From positions 186,001 to 250,000 of the forward strand of contig CATLLN010000001.1 of the NCBI GenBank assembly GCA_950022695.1: a stretch of DNA of 64,000 nt, written 5' to 3'. The DNA is from an uncultured bacterium. Lineage in GTDB: Bacteria > Cyanobacteriota > Vampirovibrionia > Gastranaerophilales > Gastranaerophilaceae. Below are positions 8,907 through 17,613 of this stretch, piece by piece; within the stretch, counting starts at the first letter, position 1; each line of letters opens with the position of its first letter. Under the pieces are notes generated by a model. That model searched no databases, was not told where the DNA came from, and saw only the letters and a list, made by a program, of their open reading frames with translations. The position numbers were made by a program, and so were the translations under genes.

Positions 8907-9794
8907 TTATTTGTATTCGATATATTTTTTCCAGTAAGTATCAGAAGATGTTACATTTTTACCTTTAGCTGATTTTCCTCCTGGAGCGATATTATCTACA
9001 GGGAAATTCCACGGACAGTTGTCCAGTGCAGATTTCGCATTAGTATATTTTTGTGTTGCAGCATCCCAGGTAGGACGTGAGTTACCTAAATTATTGTCAT
9101 GCATAGCATCAATATTACAAAGAACTATTTGACCTGAATAATTATTTGGATGATCTTCATCATTATAAAGCCACTTTGCAACCATTTTTGAATTCATTGG
9201 AGTAAAAGCAAAAATATCTATATTATATCGATTAGGGTTTGCAGACCCATTAATATCAACACAGATAACAGCATTTTCATAATTGAAAGTCCAAATACGG
9301 CCTTTTGAATCTGACCAAATCTGTCCGTTATCACATAAATAATTAGTTCCGGCAAGTTTTTGCAAATTACCGGCACCATTTAGGGCAAAACGATAAGGTC
9401 CTGGGCTTCCGCCGCCATTTTTGTAGATATTTGCTAATTGGTTTGCTATAGCACCTACGCCCTGGTTTGTTTCAAATCTATTTCCGCCGTTGAGCATTGA
9501 CATAAATTCTGTTTGCCATTTAAGAAATTTATTTCCATCAAAGTTGACTGGTGTTAAACTATTAGCATATTCACCGACATCACCTTTTTGGTAGTTTATC
9601 ATTGTACCGATTTGCTTTATGTCACTGTAGGTTGAACGAAACTGTTCTTCTAAAACTTTTGCTCTGTAATTATATGCAAGTGTCGGAATTGTAATAGCTG
9701 AAATTGCTCCGATAAGTCCGAGTGTTACCATAATTTCTGCTAGAGTAAACCCTGATTTTTTATTTAAATTTAAACCAAACACTATAAATTCCAA
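8907..9794 (-). CDS. Type IV pilin-like protein (prepilin N-terminus)
   Basis: The prepilin signature KSG|FTLAEIMVTLGLIGAISA has the Gly at -1 and Glu at +5 that prepilin peptidase and pilus assembly require. The ~250-residue globular part carries cysteines and WSDSKGRIWTFNYENAVICVDINGSANPN, a VDxNGxxxPN block shared in looser form with the other pilins here. The listed start is a TTG; a GTG at 9782 with GGA 8 bases upstream is an alternative, giving a shorter leader. Unlike three other pilins in the window it has no divergent XRE gene. It may be a minor pilin or a T2SS-type pseudopilin. Confidence 0.8.
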   Translation of the reverse strand: MEFIVFGLNLNKKSGFTLAEIMVTLGLIGAISAITIPTLAYNYRAKVLEEQFRSTYSDIKQIGTMINYQKGDVGEYANSLTPVNFDGNKFLKWQTEFMSMLNGGNRFETNQGVGAIANQLANIYKNGGGSPGPYRFALNGAGNLQKLAGTNYLCDNGQIWSDSKGRIWTFNYENAVICVDINGSANPNRYNIDIFAFTPMNSKMVAKWLYNDEDHPNNYSGQIVLCNIDAMHDNNLGNSRPTWDAATQKYTNAKSALDNCPWNFPVDNIAPGGKSAKGKNVTSSDTYWKKYIEYK

Positions 9795-9924
9795 TCCTCA
9801 ATTATCTATAAATTTATACATTTATTATAACGTATTTTTTACATTCCGTCTAGGGGGTAAATGTAAGAACATGTTCCCCTGAACTTTAAGAATTGTAGGT
9901 TGGGGTTTCTACCTCAACGAGTAA

Positions 9925-10890
9925 TTAATTCTTCAACAAAATTTTCAAAGTATCTTTTTCTTTATTCTTTTCAAATGCTTCTAAAGTATCATTAAAAGAA
10001 TATGTTCCTGAAATAAGTTTTGAAAAATCAACTTTCCCTGATTCTAAAAGTCTTAGTGCCGGTGAAAATTGTCCGCAGCGAGAGCCAAGAACTGTTATTT
10101 CATCAATAACAATCGGGGCAAGATTAAATTCTTTAGATGCTGCAACTGTACTTTTTAGAACAAGAACACCGCGCGGTTTTGTAAGTGCTAAAGCAGTTTC
10201 AAATCCGGAAATTGAACCTGTTGCTTCTACTACAACATCATATTTTTTCTCGATTGCAAAATCATTTAGTAAAGATGTTTTAACTCCTTGTTCTTTTGCT
10301 ATGTCAAGTTTATTTTGGTGTTTACCGACTAGTGTTACATCAAGGTTTTGTGCATTAAGTGCTAGTGCTGTAATTAGTCCTAGTTTACCATCACCAAGAA
10401 CAATAACTTTTTCAAACGGTTTAATATGGTGCTGTTCGGTAATTTCTAAGGCTGCGGCAAGCGGTTCTACAAACACAGCTTGAGTATCCGGAACATTTGC
10501 AGGAACTTCAAAAAGCACTTCAGTTGGCATTGTGAAATATTCACCAAATACTCCGTCTTTTCTCCATATTCCTAAAGTGTGGCGGTTAGGGCAGTGACGG
10601 TAAAGTTTTTGAGCACACCAGGAACAATTCGGATCTTTACAACCGTAGCTGATTTCAGGTACTACACGTTTTCCGATAAGTGATTTATCTTCTCCGTTTA
10701 CTTCTTCAACAATGCCGACAGCTTCGTGTCCTAAGATTCCTACGTAACCCATATAACCTTTTGTTATTTCGTAATCGGTATTACAAATTCCTGCCATTGT
10801 TACACGAACCAATGCTTCTCCTTTTTGTGGAACAGGTTTTTCGTAATCGTTTACAAGTTTCAGTTCTTTATCAAATACTACAGCTTTCAT
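9925..10890 (-). CDS. Zinc-dependent medium-chain alcohol/polyol dehydrogenase
   Basis: This MDR-superfamily enzyme has GILGHEAVGIVEEV (catalytic zinc region), a structural-zinc-like cysteine set (CKDPNCSWCAQKLYRHC) and a Rossmann segment VIVLGDGKLGLITALAL. It would oxidise an alcohol or polyol with NAD(P); the substrate is not evident. The start was moved to MKAVVF because AAGGAG precedes it and the new start clears the stop of the upstream gene by about 10 bases. It is probably co-transcribed with the solute-binding protein gene at 10901, hinting at carbohydrate or polyol use. The enzyme is near 320 aa, slightly short for the family. Confidence 0.85.
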   Translation of the reverse strand: MKAVVFDKELKLVNDYEKPVPQKGEALVRVTMAGICNTDYEITKGYMGYVGILGHEAVGIVEEVNGEDKSLIGKRVVPEISYGCKDPNCSWCAQKLYRHCPNRHTLGIWRKDGVFGEYFTMPTEVLFEVPANVPDTQAVFVEPLAAALEITEQHHIKPFEKVIVLGDGKLGLITALALNAQNLDVTLVGKHQNKLDIAKEQGVKTSLLNDFAIEKKYDVVVEATGSISGFETALALTKPRGVLVLKSTVAASKEFNLAPIVIDEITVLGSRCGQFSPALRLLESGKVDFSKLISGTYSFNDTLEAFEKNKEKDTLKILLKN

Positions 10891-10900
10891 TATTTTCTCC

Positions 10901-12136
10901 TTATTCTTCAAGTTTTTTCCAATCCTGTGCGGCTTTATTTAAAATTTCTTCTGTTGAAGCTTTATCAAGAAGTATTTCTTGTGTTGCCGCATTTATAATA
11001 TTATTGATTTCTTTTTGATTCTTTTGGGTTTTGTATACCGGTTGAACTTTATTTAATTGTTTTGCGCTGATTACTCGGGCTTTTGCCATTAAATCATCTT
11101 TGTCATATTTTGTGTAAAATTCGTTTTGAAGTGTTGTTTTATTAACGGCTAAAACATTAGTAAGTTTTGCCAGTTCAAGCTGGTTTTTATCATTTGTCAA
11201 AAATAGTGCAAATTTTAGGGCTTCGTCTTTGTGTTTTGCGCGAAGCGGTATTACAAAATTCATCAGTGAAAAATCGTATTGTCCGATTGTTCCTGTAAGT
11301 TGCGGAGCTATGTCTGTTTTTGCATAAGTTGATGGAGCATTTTCTTTTATCATATTTAAGAAGTTTGCTCCTGCTCCAAGCATTACAATATTTCCTGACA
11401 TATATTTTTCTAATGATTCCTGAAGTGTCATTGTCACAGTTTCTTTTGGTATTAAACCGTTAGAATACAGGTATTTGAACATATCAAAAACATTAATAGC
11501 AGTTTCTGAAGTTAAAAGTTTTGATGAAGATGCTTCGAATTTATTTAGAATTTTTAGCATTGTATCGTTTTCTGTAAGATTTGGCAGAAGGATATATGCG
11601 TTTGTTTTCATTTTTACGATATGTGCATATTGTGCAATTTCCATATATGTTTTTGGAACAGGAATCCCTGATTTAGAAATTAAATCCTTGTTAAATATCG
11701 TAATAGCGCTTGTTGCATACCATGGAATTGAATAAATTTTTCCGTTGTATTTTAGTGAATTTAAAATTTCTTTGTAAAATTGTTCGGTACTTTCTTCTGG
11801 GATTTCATAAAGCGCGCCTTTATGCGCCAGAGTTGCTGAAAAATCAGGATTAAGGTTAACTAAATCCGGCGGATTATCGCTTAAGACTGAAGCCAGTGTT
11901 CGTTTTTCGCCTTCTGAAAACGGTACATCAACCCATTTTATTTTAATTTCAGGATTTTGAGTCTCAAATTCTTCAATTACACCGTTAATGTATGGTGCAA
12001 AATCGTTCATTTGCAAAGTCCAGAAAACCACTTCGTTATTTTTTAACTGTTCTTGCGGCTTATTTTTAAATATAAAATAAGTACCTGTAATTAAAATTAC
12101 TGCGGTTAAAATTGTTATCCAAAAATTTCTGTTCAA
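10901..12136 (-). CDS. Family 1 extracellular solute-binding protein (sugar ABC type)
   Basis: The 411-aa protein has an N-terminal hydrophobic segment (FWITILTAVILITGTYFIF) and the features of family 1 binding proteins: VVFWTLQMND near the start, NPEIKIKWVDVPF, PPDLVNLNP, and GKIYSIPWYATSAITIFNKDL. No lipobox cysteine is present, so it is either membrane-anchored by the uncleaved helix or periplasmic. It would capture a sugar or oligosaccharide for an ABC importer, but no permease or ATPase gene lies next to it. The next gene in the same operon is the zinc dehydrogenase. It diverges from rarA. Confidence 0.85.
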   Translation of the reverse strand: MNRNFWITILTAVILITGTYFIFKNKPQEQLKNNEVVFWTLQMNDFAPYINGVIEEFETQNPEIKIKWVDVPFSEGEKRTLASVLSDNPPDLVNLNPDFSATLAHKGALYEIPEESTEQFYKEILNSLKYNGKIYSIPWYATSAITIFNKDLISKSGIPVPKTYMEIAQYAHIVKMKTNAYILLPNLTENDTMLKILNKFEASSSKLLTSETAINVFDMFKYLYSNGLIPKETVTMTLQESLEKYMSGNIVMLGAGANFLNMIKENAPSTYAKTDIAPQLTGTIGQYDFSLMNFVIPLRAKHKDEALKFALFLTNDKNQLELAKLTNVLAVNKTTLQNEFYTKYDKDDLMAKARVISAKQLNKVQPVYKTQKNQKEINNIINAATQEILLDKASTEEILNKAAQDWKKLEE

Positions 12137-12170
12137 AATATTGTTTCCTTTATGTTAACTTCACAATTAT

Positions 12171-12198
12171 TTGTAAAAATATTTACCCCTGCTATAAT
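12171..12198 (+). promoter_or_regulatory. rarA promoter, apparently leaderless
   Basis: TTGTAA, a 16-base spacer and TATAAT (12193-12198) are followed after 6 bases by the ATG at 12205. There is no ribosome binding site. Confidence 0.55.
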
Positions 12199-12204
12199 TA
12201 TACT

Positions 12205-13437
12205 ATGAATAATTTATTTACAGAACTTGAAAACCAAAATAAACAAATTCCTTTAGCGGAAATTTTAAGACCTAAAACCTTGGAAGATTTTTTAGGGCAA
12301 AGTAATGTAATATCTTCTCGCAGTCCGCTGTTGAATTTGTTAAAGACCAACAGATTATTTTCGTTAATTTTGTGGGGAACTCCGGGATGTGGAAAAACAA
12401 CACTTGCAAGACTTATTGCTACAAAAACCAATGCTGCATTTATTGAACTTTCTGCTGTTACATCCGGTGTAAAAGATATTAAAGATGCTGTAGATAAAGC
12501 AAAAGAAAATCTTCGTTCCGGTCAGAAAACAATTTTATTTATAGATGAAATTCACAGATATTCTAAAACTCAACAAGATGCGCTTTTGCCTCATTTGGAA
12601 AACGGAACATTGTTTATGATAGGTTCAACTACCGAAAATCCGTCTTTTCAGGTTGTTCCTGCGCTTTTATCCCGTCTTCAGGTAATCCGTCTGAATTCTA
12701 TTGATGATGATAGTATGACAAAAATTATTAAAAAAGGGTTTTCGTATCTTGCGACAAATTATACATTGATGGAATGTGAAAGCGGAGTCTTAGATTTTAT
12801 TATAAATCTTGCCCGTGGAGATGCCAGGTACGCTTTAAACATTACTGAAAACGCATATTTTGCAAGTGATTTACGTGATAATAAAAGACTTTTAACAGTT
12901 AAAACGATTGAAGAAATCTGTCAGCAGCGTAATACAAGATATTCACGTCAGGAACATTATGACTGTGCTTCAGCCTTTCAAAAAAGCTTAAGAGGATCAG
13001 ATCCTGATGCGGCGATATATTATCTTGCAAAAATGATTACAGCAGGTGAAGATCCAAGATTTATTGCGCGCAGGCTTATTGTCTGTGCATCAGAAGATGT
13101 CGGAAATGCTGATACGAATGCATTGAATGTTGCGGTTAATGCTTATAAAGCGGTTGAACTTCTCGGGCTTCCGGAAGGCAGAATCCCGCTTGCACAGGCT
13201 GTAATTTATGTAGCAAAAGCTCCAAAATCTAATGAAGCGGTTTGTGCGATAGGGGAGGCTATGGCAGATATCGCAAATGGTAAAGATTTCCCTCCGCCAA
13301 TGCATTTAAGAGATTCTCATTATAAAGACGCTTCTAAATACGGTTTTGGGATCGGGTATGTATATTCACATGACGCTCCTGAATTTGAACAGCAGTTTTT
13401 GCCTGATGAACTTGTTGGACGTAAATATACAAGATAA
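12205..13437 (+). CDS. rarA: Replication-associated recombination protein A (RarA/MgsA AAA+ ATPase)
   Basis: RarA is an AAA+ ATPase related to clamp loaders and RuvB that acts at stalled replication forks. The sequence shows Walker A (WGTPGCGKTTLA, about residue 57-68), Walker B (ILFIDEIHR), the sensor 1 region (MIGSTTENPSF) and the RarA C-terminal tetramerisation domain with GSDPDAAIYYLAKMI and EDPRFIARRL. The ORF track starts at 12112, but the homologous start is MNNLFTELENQ at 12205, directly after a TATAAT box. Length (410 aa) is typical. Confidence 0.93.
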   Translation: MNNLFTELENQNKQIPLAEILRPKTLEDFLGQSNVISSRSPLLNLLKTNRLFSLILWGTPGCGKTTLARLIATKTNAAFIELSAVTSGVKDIKDAVDKAKENLRSGQKTILFIDEIHRYSKTQQDALLPHLENGTLFMIGSTTENPSFQVVPALLSRLQVIRLNSIDDDSMTKIIKKGFSYLATNYTLMECESGVLDFIINLARGDARYALNITENAYFASDLRDNKRLLTVKTIEEICQQRNTRYSRQEHYDCASAFQKSLRGSDPDAAIYYLAKMITAGEDPRFIARRLIVCASEDVGNADTNALNVAVNAYKAVELLGLPEGRIPLAQAVIYVAKAPKSNEAVCAIGEAMADIANGKDFPPPMHLRDSHYKDASKYGFGIGYVYSHDAPEFEQQFLPDELVGRKYTR

Positions 13438-13439
13438 AT

Positions 13440-14111
13440 TTATTTAATATCTTTAATAGCTTTTATGAAATAATCAGTATTAGATATTGCTTTATTTGTA
13501 CAGCCTACTCTGCTGTCATCATTGCCCTTAAAATTACATAGTGTATATTGTGTACCCAGTTGCCCCATAGCCTTGAATTGCCCGTCAACAAGCTGGAATG
13601 TAAATAAATCATGTCCAAATCTGTTTGGTTTTTTGTAATACCCGTTTAAATCAACAGTGATATATACCCTATTTGTGCTTCCTGGTGGATTTTCAAATAG
13701 AAATAATGTACCATCATTCAGAAGTAATATTCCATCATCAAGTATACTTTTAATAGGGTATTTACTTACATTAATACCGCAATTTGCATTACTTGAATTA
13801 CAGTTAGTTGTGCCAGTTAAATATTTCGCAAATGTTTTGACGAATGAACCGCCGCTGCCATACGAATTTACATCCAGTGAAATATCATCACCTTCCATTC
13901 TTTTAGCTGCTTGTTGAATTGTGGAATAAGATTTTAATAACCTGGAACGCAGCTGATGTGCTTTAAAATTGTTTATTAAACCGGGTATTGTAATTGCTGC
14001 AACAACTCCGATTATACCTAAAGTAATCAATGTTTCAGCAAGTGTAAAAGCAGGTTTTAATGTAAGTAAGTTAGTAGGTAAGGAAGTTAGGAAGTGATTT
14101 ACATTTTTCAT
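13440..14111 (-). CDS. Type IV pilin-like protein, divergent from an XRE regulator (pair 1)
   Basis: A 20-residue leader ends in LKPA|FTLAETLITLGIIGVVAAITIPG. Residue -1 is Ala instead of the usual Gly, which prepilin peptidases can tolerate less well. The head of about 190 residues contains two Cys in a CNSSNANC motif, a VDLNGYYKKPN block and LFTFQLVDGQF. A TGGAGA ribosome binding site precedes the ATG. The gene faces the XRE gene at 14269 across 157 bases that hold two inverted repeats, so the regulator probably controls this pilin. It is likely a minor pilin or pseudopilin. Confidence 0.82.
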   Translation of the reverse strand: MKNVNHFLTSLPTNLLTLKPAFTLAETLITLGIIGVVAAITIPGLINNFKAHQLRSRLLKSYSTIQQAAKRMEGDDISLDVNSYGSGGSFVKTFAKYLTGTTNCNSSNANCGINVSKYPIKSILDDGILLLNDGTLFLFENPPGSTNRVYITVDLNGYYKKPNRFGHDLFTFQLVDGQFKAMGQLGTQYTLCNFKGNDDSRVGCTNKAISNTDYFIKAIKDIK

Positions 14112-14169
14112 ATATTCTCCATCTATACTGTGTTTTTATATTAAAATTACATTCTTAATTATAATTATT

Positions 14170-14214
14170 ACAGTTAATACTGTTAAAAGTCAATATTATC
14201 ACAGAAATATTGTG
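14170..14214. promoter_or_regulatory. Candidate operator in pilin/XRE gap 1
   Basis: ACAGT-TAAT-ACTGT (14170-14183) and CAATATT-N8-AATATTG (14191-14212) are perfect inverted repeats between the divergent start codons. They fit binding sites for the XRE dimer. Confidence 0.5.
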
Positions 14215-14268
14215 TGTAAAATTTATGGGTTTTACTTTAGTATTTTTATATAAAACAGTGAGGTTTAT

Positions 14269-14586
14269 ATGGATACTAAGCATCTTCTGGGAAAACGTAT
14301 TAAAGAATTACGAAAACGTAAAAAACTGAGTCAGGAACAGTTGGCTGAGATGGTAGGTTTTGAAAGCTCTAATTCTATAAGTAATGTTGAAAATGGTTAT
14401 AATTATCCGTCTATACAAAACCTCGAAAAATTATTAAATGTTTTAGATTCTTCTTTTAAAGATGTTTTTACATTTGAAAAATATCAGGATGAGGATATTT
14501 TAAGAGCGGAAATTGAAAGATTATTGGATGAGTATCCTGAAAAATTACAGGATTTTTATAAAATTTTAAAAGCACTTACCGAATAA
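14269..14586 (+). CDS. XRE-family HTH regulator (pair 1)
   Basis: The 105-aa protein has a Cro/CI-type helix-turn-helix in its first ~60 residues (GKRIKELRKRKKLSQEQLAEMVGF, then ISNVENGYNYPS). A short helical tail (EYPEKLQDFYKILKAL) could mediate dimerisation. GTGAGG precedes the ATG. It is divergent from a pilin-like gene, the same layout as the XRE genes at 21899 and 36063, and its tail resembles that of the 36063 protein. It most likely represses or activates the facing pilin and possibly itself. There is no nearby phage gene, which argues against a prophage repressor. Confidence 0.85.
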   Translation: MDTKHLLGKRIKELRKRKKLSQEQLAEMVGFESSNSISNVENGYNYPSIQNLEKLLNVLDSSFKDVFTFEKYQDEDILRAEIERLLDEYPEKLQDFYKILKALTE

Positions 14587-15369
14587 TTATATAATATTTG
14601 CAAAACTCAGGAAGTATTCTTCAATAATATTCATAAGCATAGGAAGAATCCAGACTAAAATAGCTGCTCCAAGTACAGGTTTGAACAGGAAGCTTAATTG
14701 GAATACGTTTACTTGCGGTGCTGTTCTTGAAATTACACCAAGAATAATGTCTTGCGCTAATGTTGCCAATAATATGGGAGATGCTATTTGAAGTCCCATA
14801 TATAAAGTATTTGATGACATTTTTATAAGTAAATCCATTTTTACAAGCTGTGAAAGCGGAACTTGAGCTGAATACAGCGGAAAAATTTCAAAACTTCGAA
14901 CCAATGCCTTAAAAAGCCAATAAATTCCACCAAGATGGATGAATATCAAAATCCCCATCAGCGAAATCATTTTGGTAAGAATTGAAACCTGCGCAGAAGT
15001 TGTCGGATCAAGAGCTGTAGCAGAAGATAAACCCATTTGCATATTAATCATTTCCGCGCCGCAATCAATTGCAATTGTAACTAATTGCGCCATATAACCT
15101 ATCATAGCGCCGACTACAACGTTTAATAGTAAAGACAGCATAAATGAATCACAATGAGTTAAAACTTTTTCAGGAGACAAAAAAGGAACAATAAAAATAG
15201 TTACAATTAGTGCAAGCGGAATTTTTACAAGGGATGGGATATCTTTTCTGTTAAAAATAGGGCAGAATCTGAAAAAACCTATCATTCTCGCAAAAACTAA
15301 CGCACCTGCCATAAGGTAGGTGTTTATCTTAGGAAACATTTGCATTATTGCTGTATAAATATCGTTCAT
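14587..15369 (-). CDS. fliR: Flagellar biosynthesis protein FliR
   Basis: FliR is an inner-membrane subunit of the flagellar type III export gate, assembling with FliP5Q4 at the centre of the basal body. The 260-aa length is normal. The sequence is strongly hydrophobic with several helices and carries the family stretch MINMQMGLSSATALDPTTSAQVSILTKM, split here only for citation. GGAAGA precedes the ATG and the gene begins 3 bases after fliQ. It is last in a fliMN-O-P-Q-R run; flhB and flhA, which often follow, are not in the window. The XRE gene converges on it with no gap. Confidence 0.9.
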   Translation of the reverse strand: MNDIYTAIMQMFPKINTYLMAGALVFARMIGFFRFCPIFNRKDIPSLVKIPLALIVTIFIVPFLSPEKVLTHCDSFMLSLLLNVVVGAMIGYMAQLVTIAIDCGAEMINMQMGLSSATALDPTTSAQVSILTKMISLMGILIFIHLGGIYWLFKALVRSFEIFPLYSAQVPLSQLVKMDLLIKMSSNTLYMGLQIASPILLATLAQDIILGVISRTAPQVNVFQLSFLFKPVLGAAILVWILPMLMNIIEEYFLSFANII

Positions 15370-15372
15370 TTA

Positions 15373-15861
15373 TTATCTTCCGAGGATTTTTTTAGTTTCA
15401 ACAAGATTTGGTTTTGGCATTGCAGTTTTTGGTGCTGGTGTATATTTTGCACGTTGATTTTGGTCAATATACGGAACTTTGCCCGGATTTTTCATTATTT
15501 CATTAATGTTATCAATGTTTTTAAATTTATCTTTCATTTCGTGTTCAAAAGGTGTAGTGTACTTGTAATAGTTTGAATCAAGAACAAACTGCTCACTTTT
15601 TGGAACGGTGTTAAAAGCAAGCACCATACCTTCTGTAAACAGGTTAGTTAAAAGTTTAATAAACCCGACCCCGCCGATAATAATTACCAGAAATACCCCT
15701 AAGATTTTCGGTGCAGCTGCAATTGTTTGCTCCTGAACCTGTGTTACTGCCTGCAAAATCCCGACAACAAGACCGATACCTGCTGCCACAAGTACGCAAG
15801 GCATCGAAATTGATAACATTATTAAAAAACCTTTAGCTAAGTATTCCAGTAAAATTTCCAT
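15373..15861 (-). CDS. fliQ: Flagellar biosynthesis protein FliQ with long C-terminal extension
   Basis: The first ~85 residues are a normal FliQ: two membrane helices with GILQAVTQVQEQTIAAAPKI between them. FliQ is usually about 90 aa. Here another ~75 residues follow, soluble and Pro/Lys-rich (YTTPFEHEMKDKF, then PGKVPYIDQNQRAKYTPAP). The extension is in frame with no sign of fusion to a known domain. FliQ wraps the FliP/FliR core of the export gate; an extension would protrude from the membrane complex. AAAGGA precedes the ATG. It lies between fliP (12 bases upstream) and fliR. Confidence 0.9.
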   Translation of the reverse strand: MEILLEYLAKGFLIMLSISMPCVLVAAGIGLVVGILQAVTQVQEQTIAAAPKILGVFLVIIIGGVGFIKLLTNLFTEGMVLAFNTVPKSEQFVLDSNYYKYTTPFEHEMKDKFKNIDNINEIMKNPGKVPYIDQNQRAKYTPAPKTAMPKPNLVETKKILGR

Positions 15862-15873
15862 TTTTTATTTCCT

Positions 15874-16512
15874 TTAGTTGTAACTTGAAACAAGTCCCTG
15901 TACAATCAGTGCCCATCCGTCTACTGCGATAAATATTAAGAGCTTAAACGGCATTGAAATAATCGTAGGCGACAGCATAAACATCCCGAGTGCCAGCAAA
16001 ATATTTGCGACAACAAGGTCTAAAATGATAAACGGTACAAAGATTATAAAACTTATTTCAAATGATGTTTTTAATTCACTTATGATATAAGCCGGTGCAA
16101 CTTCCCAGATTGAAATCTCATCCGGTGATTGAGGTTTTGTTTTGTGGGCAAGCTCGACAAAGAATGTCAAATCGCTTTCGCGGGTTTGTTTAAGCATAAA
16201 TTCTTTTAAAGGTTTTGAGCCTTCCTGAATTGCTGCAATCATATCGTGATTTTTTTGATACGGAACAGAACCCATATCGTACATTCTTTGGAATGTCGGT
16301 CCCATTGTATAGAAAGTTAAAATAATTGATAAACCGATAATTACAATTGCCGGAGGAACTTGTTGTGTGCCCATCGCGGTTTTAAGCATTGCAAATACGA
16401 CAACGAATCTCAAAAAACTTGTCATACAGCAAAAAACAAACGGTAGTAATGAGAATAATGACATTACTACAAGCATTTGTAAAACAGGATTTAAGTTTTG
16501 TAATTGGTCCAT
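15874..16512 (-). CDS. fliP: Flagellar biosynthesis protein FliP
   Basis: FliP forms the pentameric core of the flagellar export gate. The diagnostic stretch FLRFVVVFAMLKTAMGTQQVPP is followed by IVIIGLSIILTFYTMGP. A C-terminal pair of helices includes FIIFVPFIILDLVVANILLALGM. The ORF-track start is a TTG at 16566; I chose the ATG at 16512 (MDQLQNLNP), which has AAGGA 8 bases upstream and gives 212 aa. This form lacks the cleavable signal peptide found in many FliP proteins. It is part of the fliMN-O-P-Q-R run. Confidence 0.92.
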   Translation of the reverse strand: MDQLQNLNPVLQMLVVMSLFSLLPFVFCCMTSFLRFVVVFAMLKTAMGTQQVPPAIVIIGLSIILTFYTMGPTFQRMYDMGSVPYQKNHDMIAAIQEGSKPLKEFMLKQTRESDLTFFVELAHKTKPQSPDEISIWEVAPAYIISELKTSFEISFIIFVPFIILDLVVANILLALGMFMLSPTIISMPFKLLIFIAVDGWALIVQGLVSSYN

Positions 16513-16607
16513 ATAGTTTTCCTTATTGTTGTTTTCTCTATTGAGAGTCAGGGTGTCCCCTGTCAAAACTAATCAAATTTAAAGCTGTCGGTAATAACAT
16601 TTACCCT

Positions 16608-17126
16608 TTATAATTCGTTAATTTTCATAGCCATTTCTTTCATTGTAGAAAATCCGCGGCTTTTTGGAGTGTCAAAATCAAGTGTAACTGATTTTGAAGG
16701 TTTTCTTTCTCCTGCACGTCTGTCTAAAGTAGGTTTGTTTACGTTAATTGGTTCAAGATGAACCTGTTGTTTTGGTTCTTTTTGAGGAATCTCAATTTCT
16801 TCTGCATGAAAAACAGGCTGTTCAAGTTCAATATTTCTGAATCTTTCAAGGCTTTCTACAGGGTTGTGTCTTGTGTTATTGTCAAGACGGGAGATAAGTG
16901 TTGTCCTGTCAACATCTGATGCTATAAGAAATTTTTCGTTTCCTGCTCTTACAACGTGAAGTGTTTTTCGTGGATTCAGGCTCATAGATTCTTCTACGCT
17001 TAAGAAGTTTGTTTCACCTTTTCGCATAGAACCGTCTGTGAATTTTTTGTACACAAATACCGCAAAACAGATTAATCCTGTCATTGCCATTGTATATACT
17101 GTGAAATTTGCTATATATCCGCCCAT
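16608..17126 (-). CDS. fliO: FliO-like flagellar assembly protein
   Basis: FliO assists assembly of the FliP ring. The 172-aa protein has one N-terminal transmembrane helix (FTVYTMAMTGLICFAVFVY) and then the small FliO beta domain, recognisable from SLNPRKTLHVVRAGNEKFLIASDVDRTTLIS. The remaining ~100 residues are charged and probably disordered, ending in a short helix (FSTMKEMAMKINEL). GGGGAGA precedes the ATG. Position directly before fliP supports the call. FliO is absent from virulence-type injectisomes, so its presence favours a flagellar rather than an injectisome identity for this cluster. Confidence 0.8.
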   Translation of the reverse strand: MGGYIANFTVYTMAMTGLICFAVFVYKKFTDGSMRKGETNFLSVEESMSLNPRKTLHVVRAGNEKFLIASDVDRTTLISRLDNNTRHNPVESLERFRNIELEQPVFHAEEIEIPQKEPKQQVHLEPINVNKPTLDRRAGERKPSKSVTLDFDTPKSRGFSTMKEMAMKINEL

Positions 17127-17166
17127 AAGTCTTGTATCTCCCCTTACTTAATAATTATTTTAATTA

Positions 17167-17613
17167 TTAAATATTTTCATCTTCAAGTTCAAAGTCGCTG
17201 TAATCAAATTCTTCTTCATCATTTGAAATTTCATTATCTTGTTCGCTGTAAGATTCATTTGATTCTTCATATTCAGAGTTTTCATCACTGTATTCGTCTG
17301 AAATCCCCTCATTATTGTAAGATTCTTCTTCGTAATTTTCTTCAGAACCATTTGAAGAAATCCCGCCGCTGCCTTCTGCGATTATGTTGTTGATTTTTAC
17401 TCCGTATCGGTCATTTACGATAACAAGTGAACCGCTTGCGATAGGTTTTCCTTCTACTTTTAGGGTTACGTTATTGTTATAAAGAGAAGTTAAATCAACG
17501 ACAAGTCCGTCTTCGATATCTTTTAATTCTCCGAGGCTTATTTTTACAGCATCAAATTCTGCATACATTTCGACTTCAATGCTGTCCCATATATTTTGAT
17601 GAGTTTCACTCAT
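17167..17613 (-). CDS. Predicted internal translation product: FliN/SctQ-C-like SpoA protein
   Basis: In frame inside the preceding gene, ATG 17613 (MSETHQNIWDSIEVEMYAEF) is preceded by GGAGGAG with a 5-base gap, one of the best ribosome binding sites in the window. The 148-aa product would hold only the second SpoA domain and the acidic tail, equivalent to FliN. In injectisome SctQ proteins such as YscQ, SpaO and Spa33, an internal start gives a short C-terminal form that joins the full-length protein in the platform. The same arrangement is predicted here from sequence. Confidence 0.6.
   Translation of the reverse strand: MSETHQNIWDSIEVEMYAEFDAVKISLGELKDIEDGLVVDLTSLYNNNVTLKVEGKPIASGSLVIVNDRYGVKINNIIAEGSGGISSNGSEENYEEESYNNEGISDEYSDENSEYEESNESYSEQDNEISNDEEEFDYSDFELEDENI

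Noticed and set aside
17160-17351. 63-aa minus-strand ORF within the SpoA protein gene
   Set aside because: It is a shadow frame of the acidic tail coding region and has Asn/Met/Lys-biased composition.
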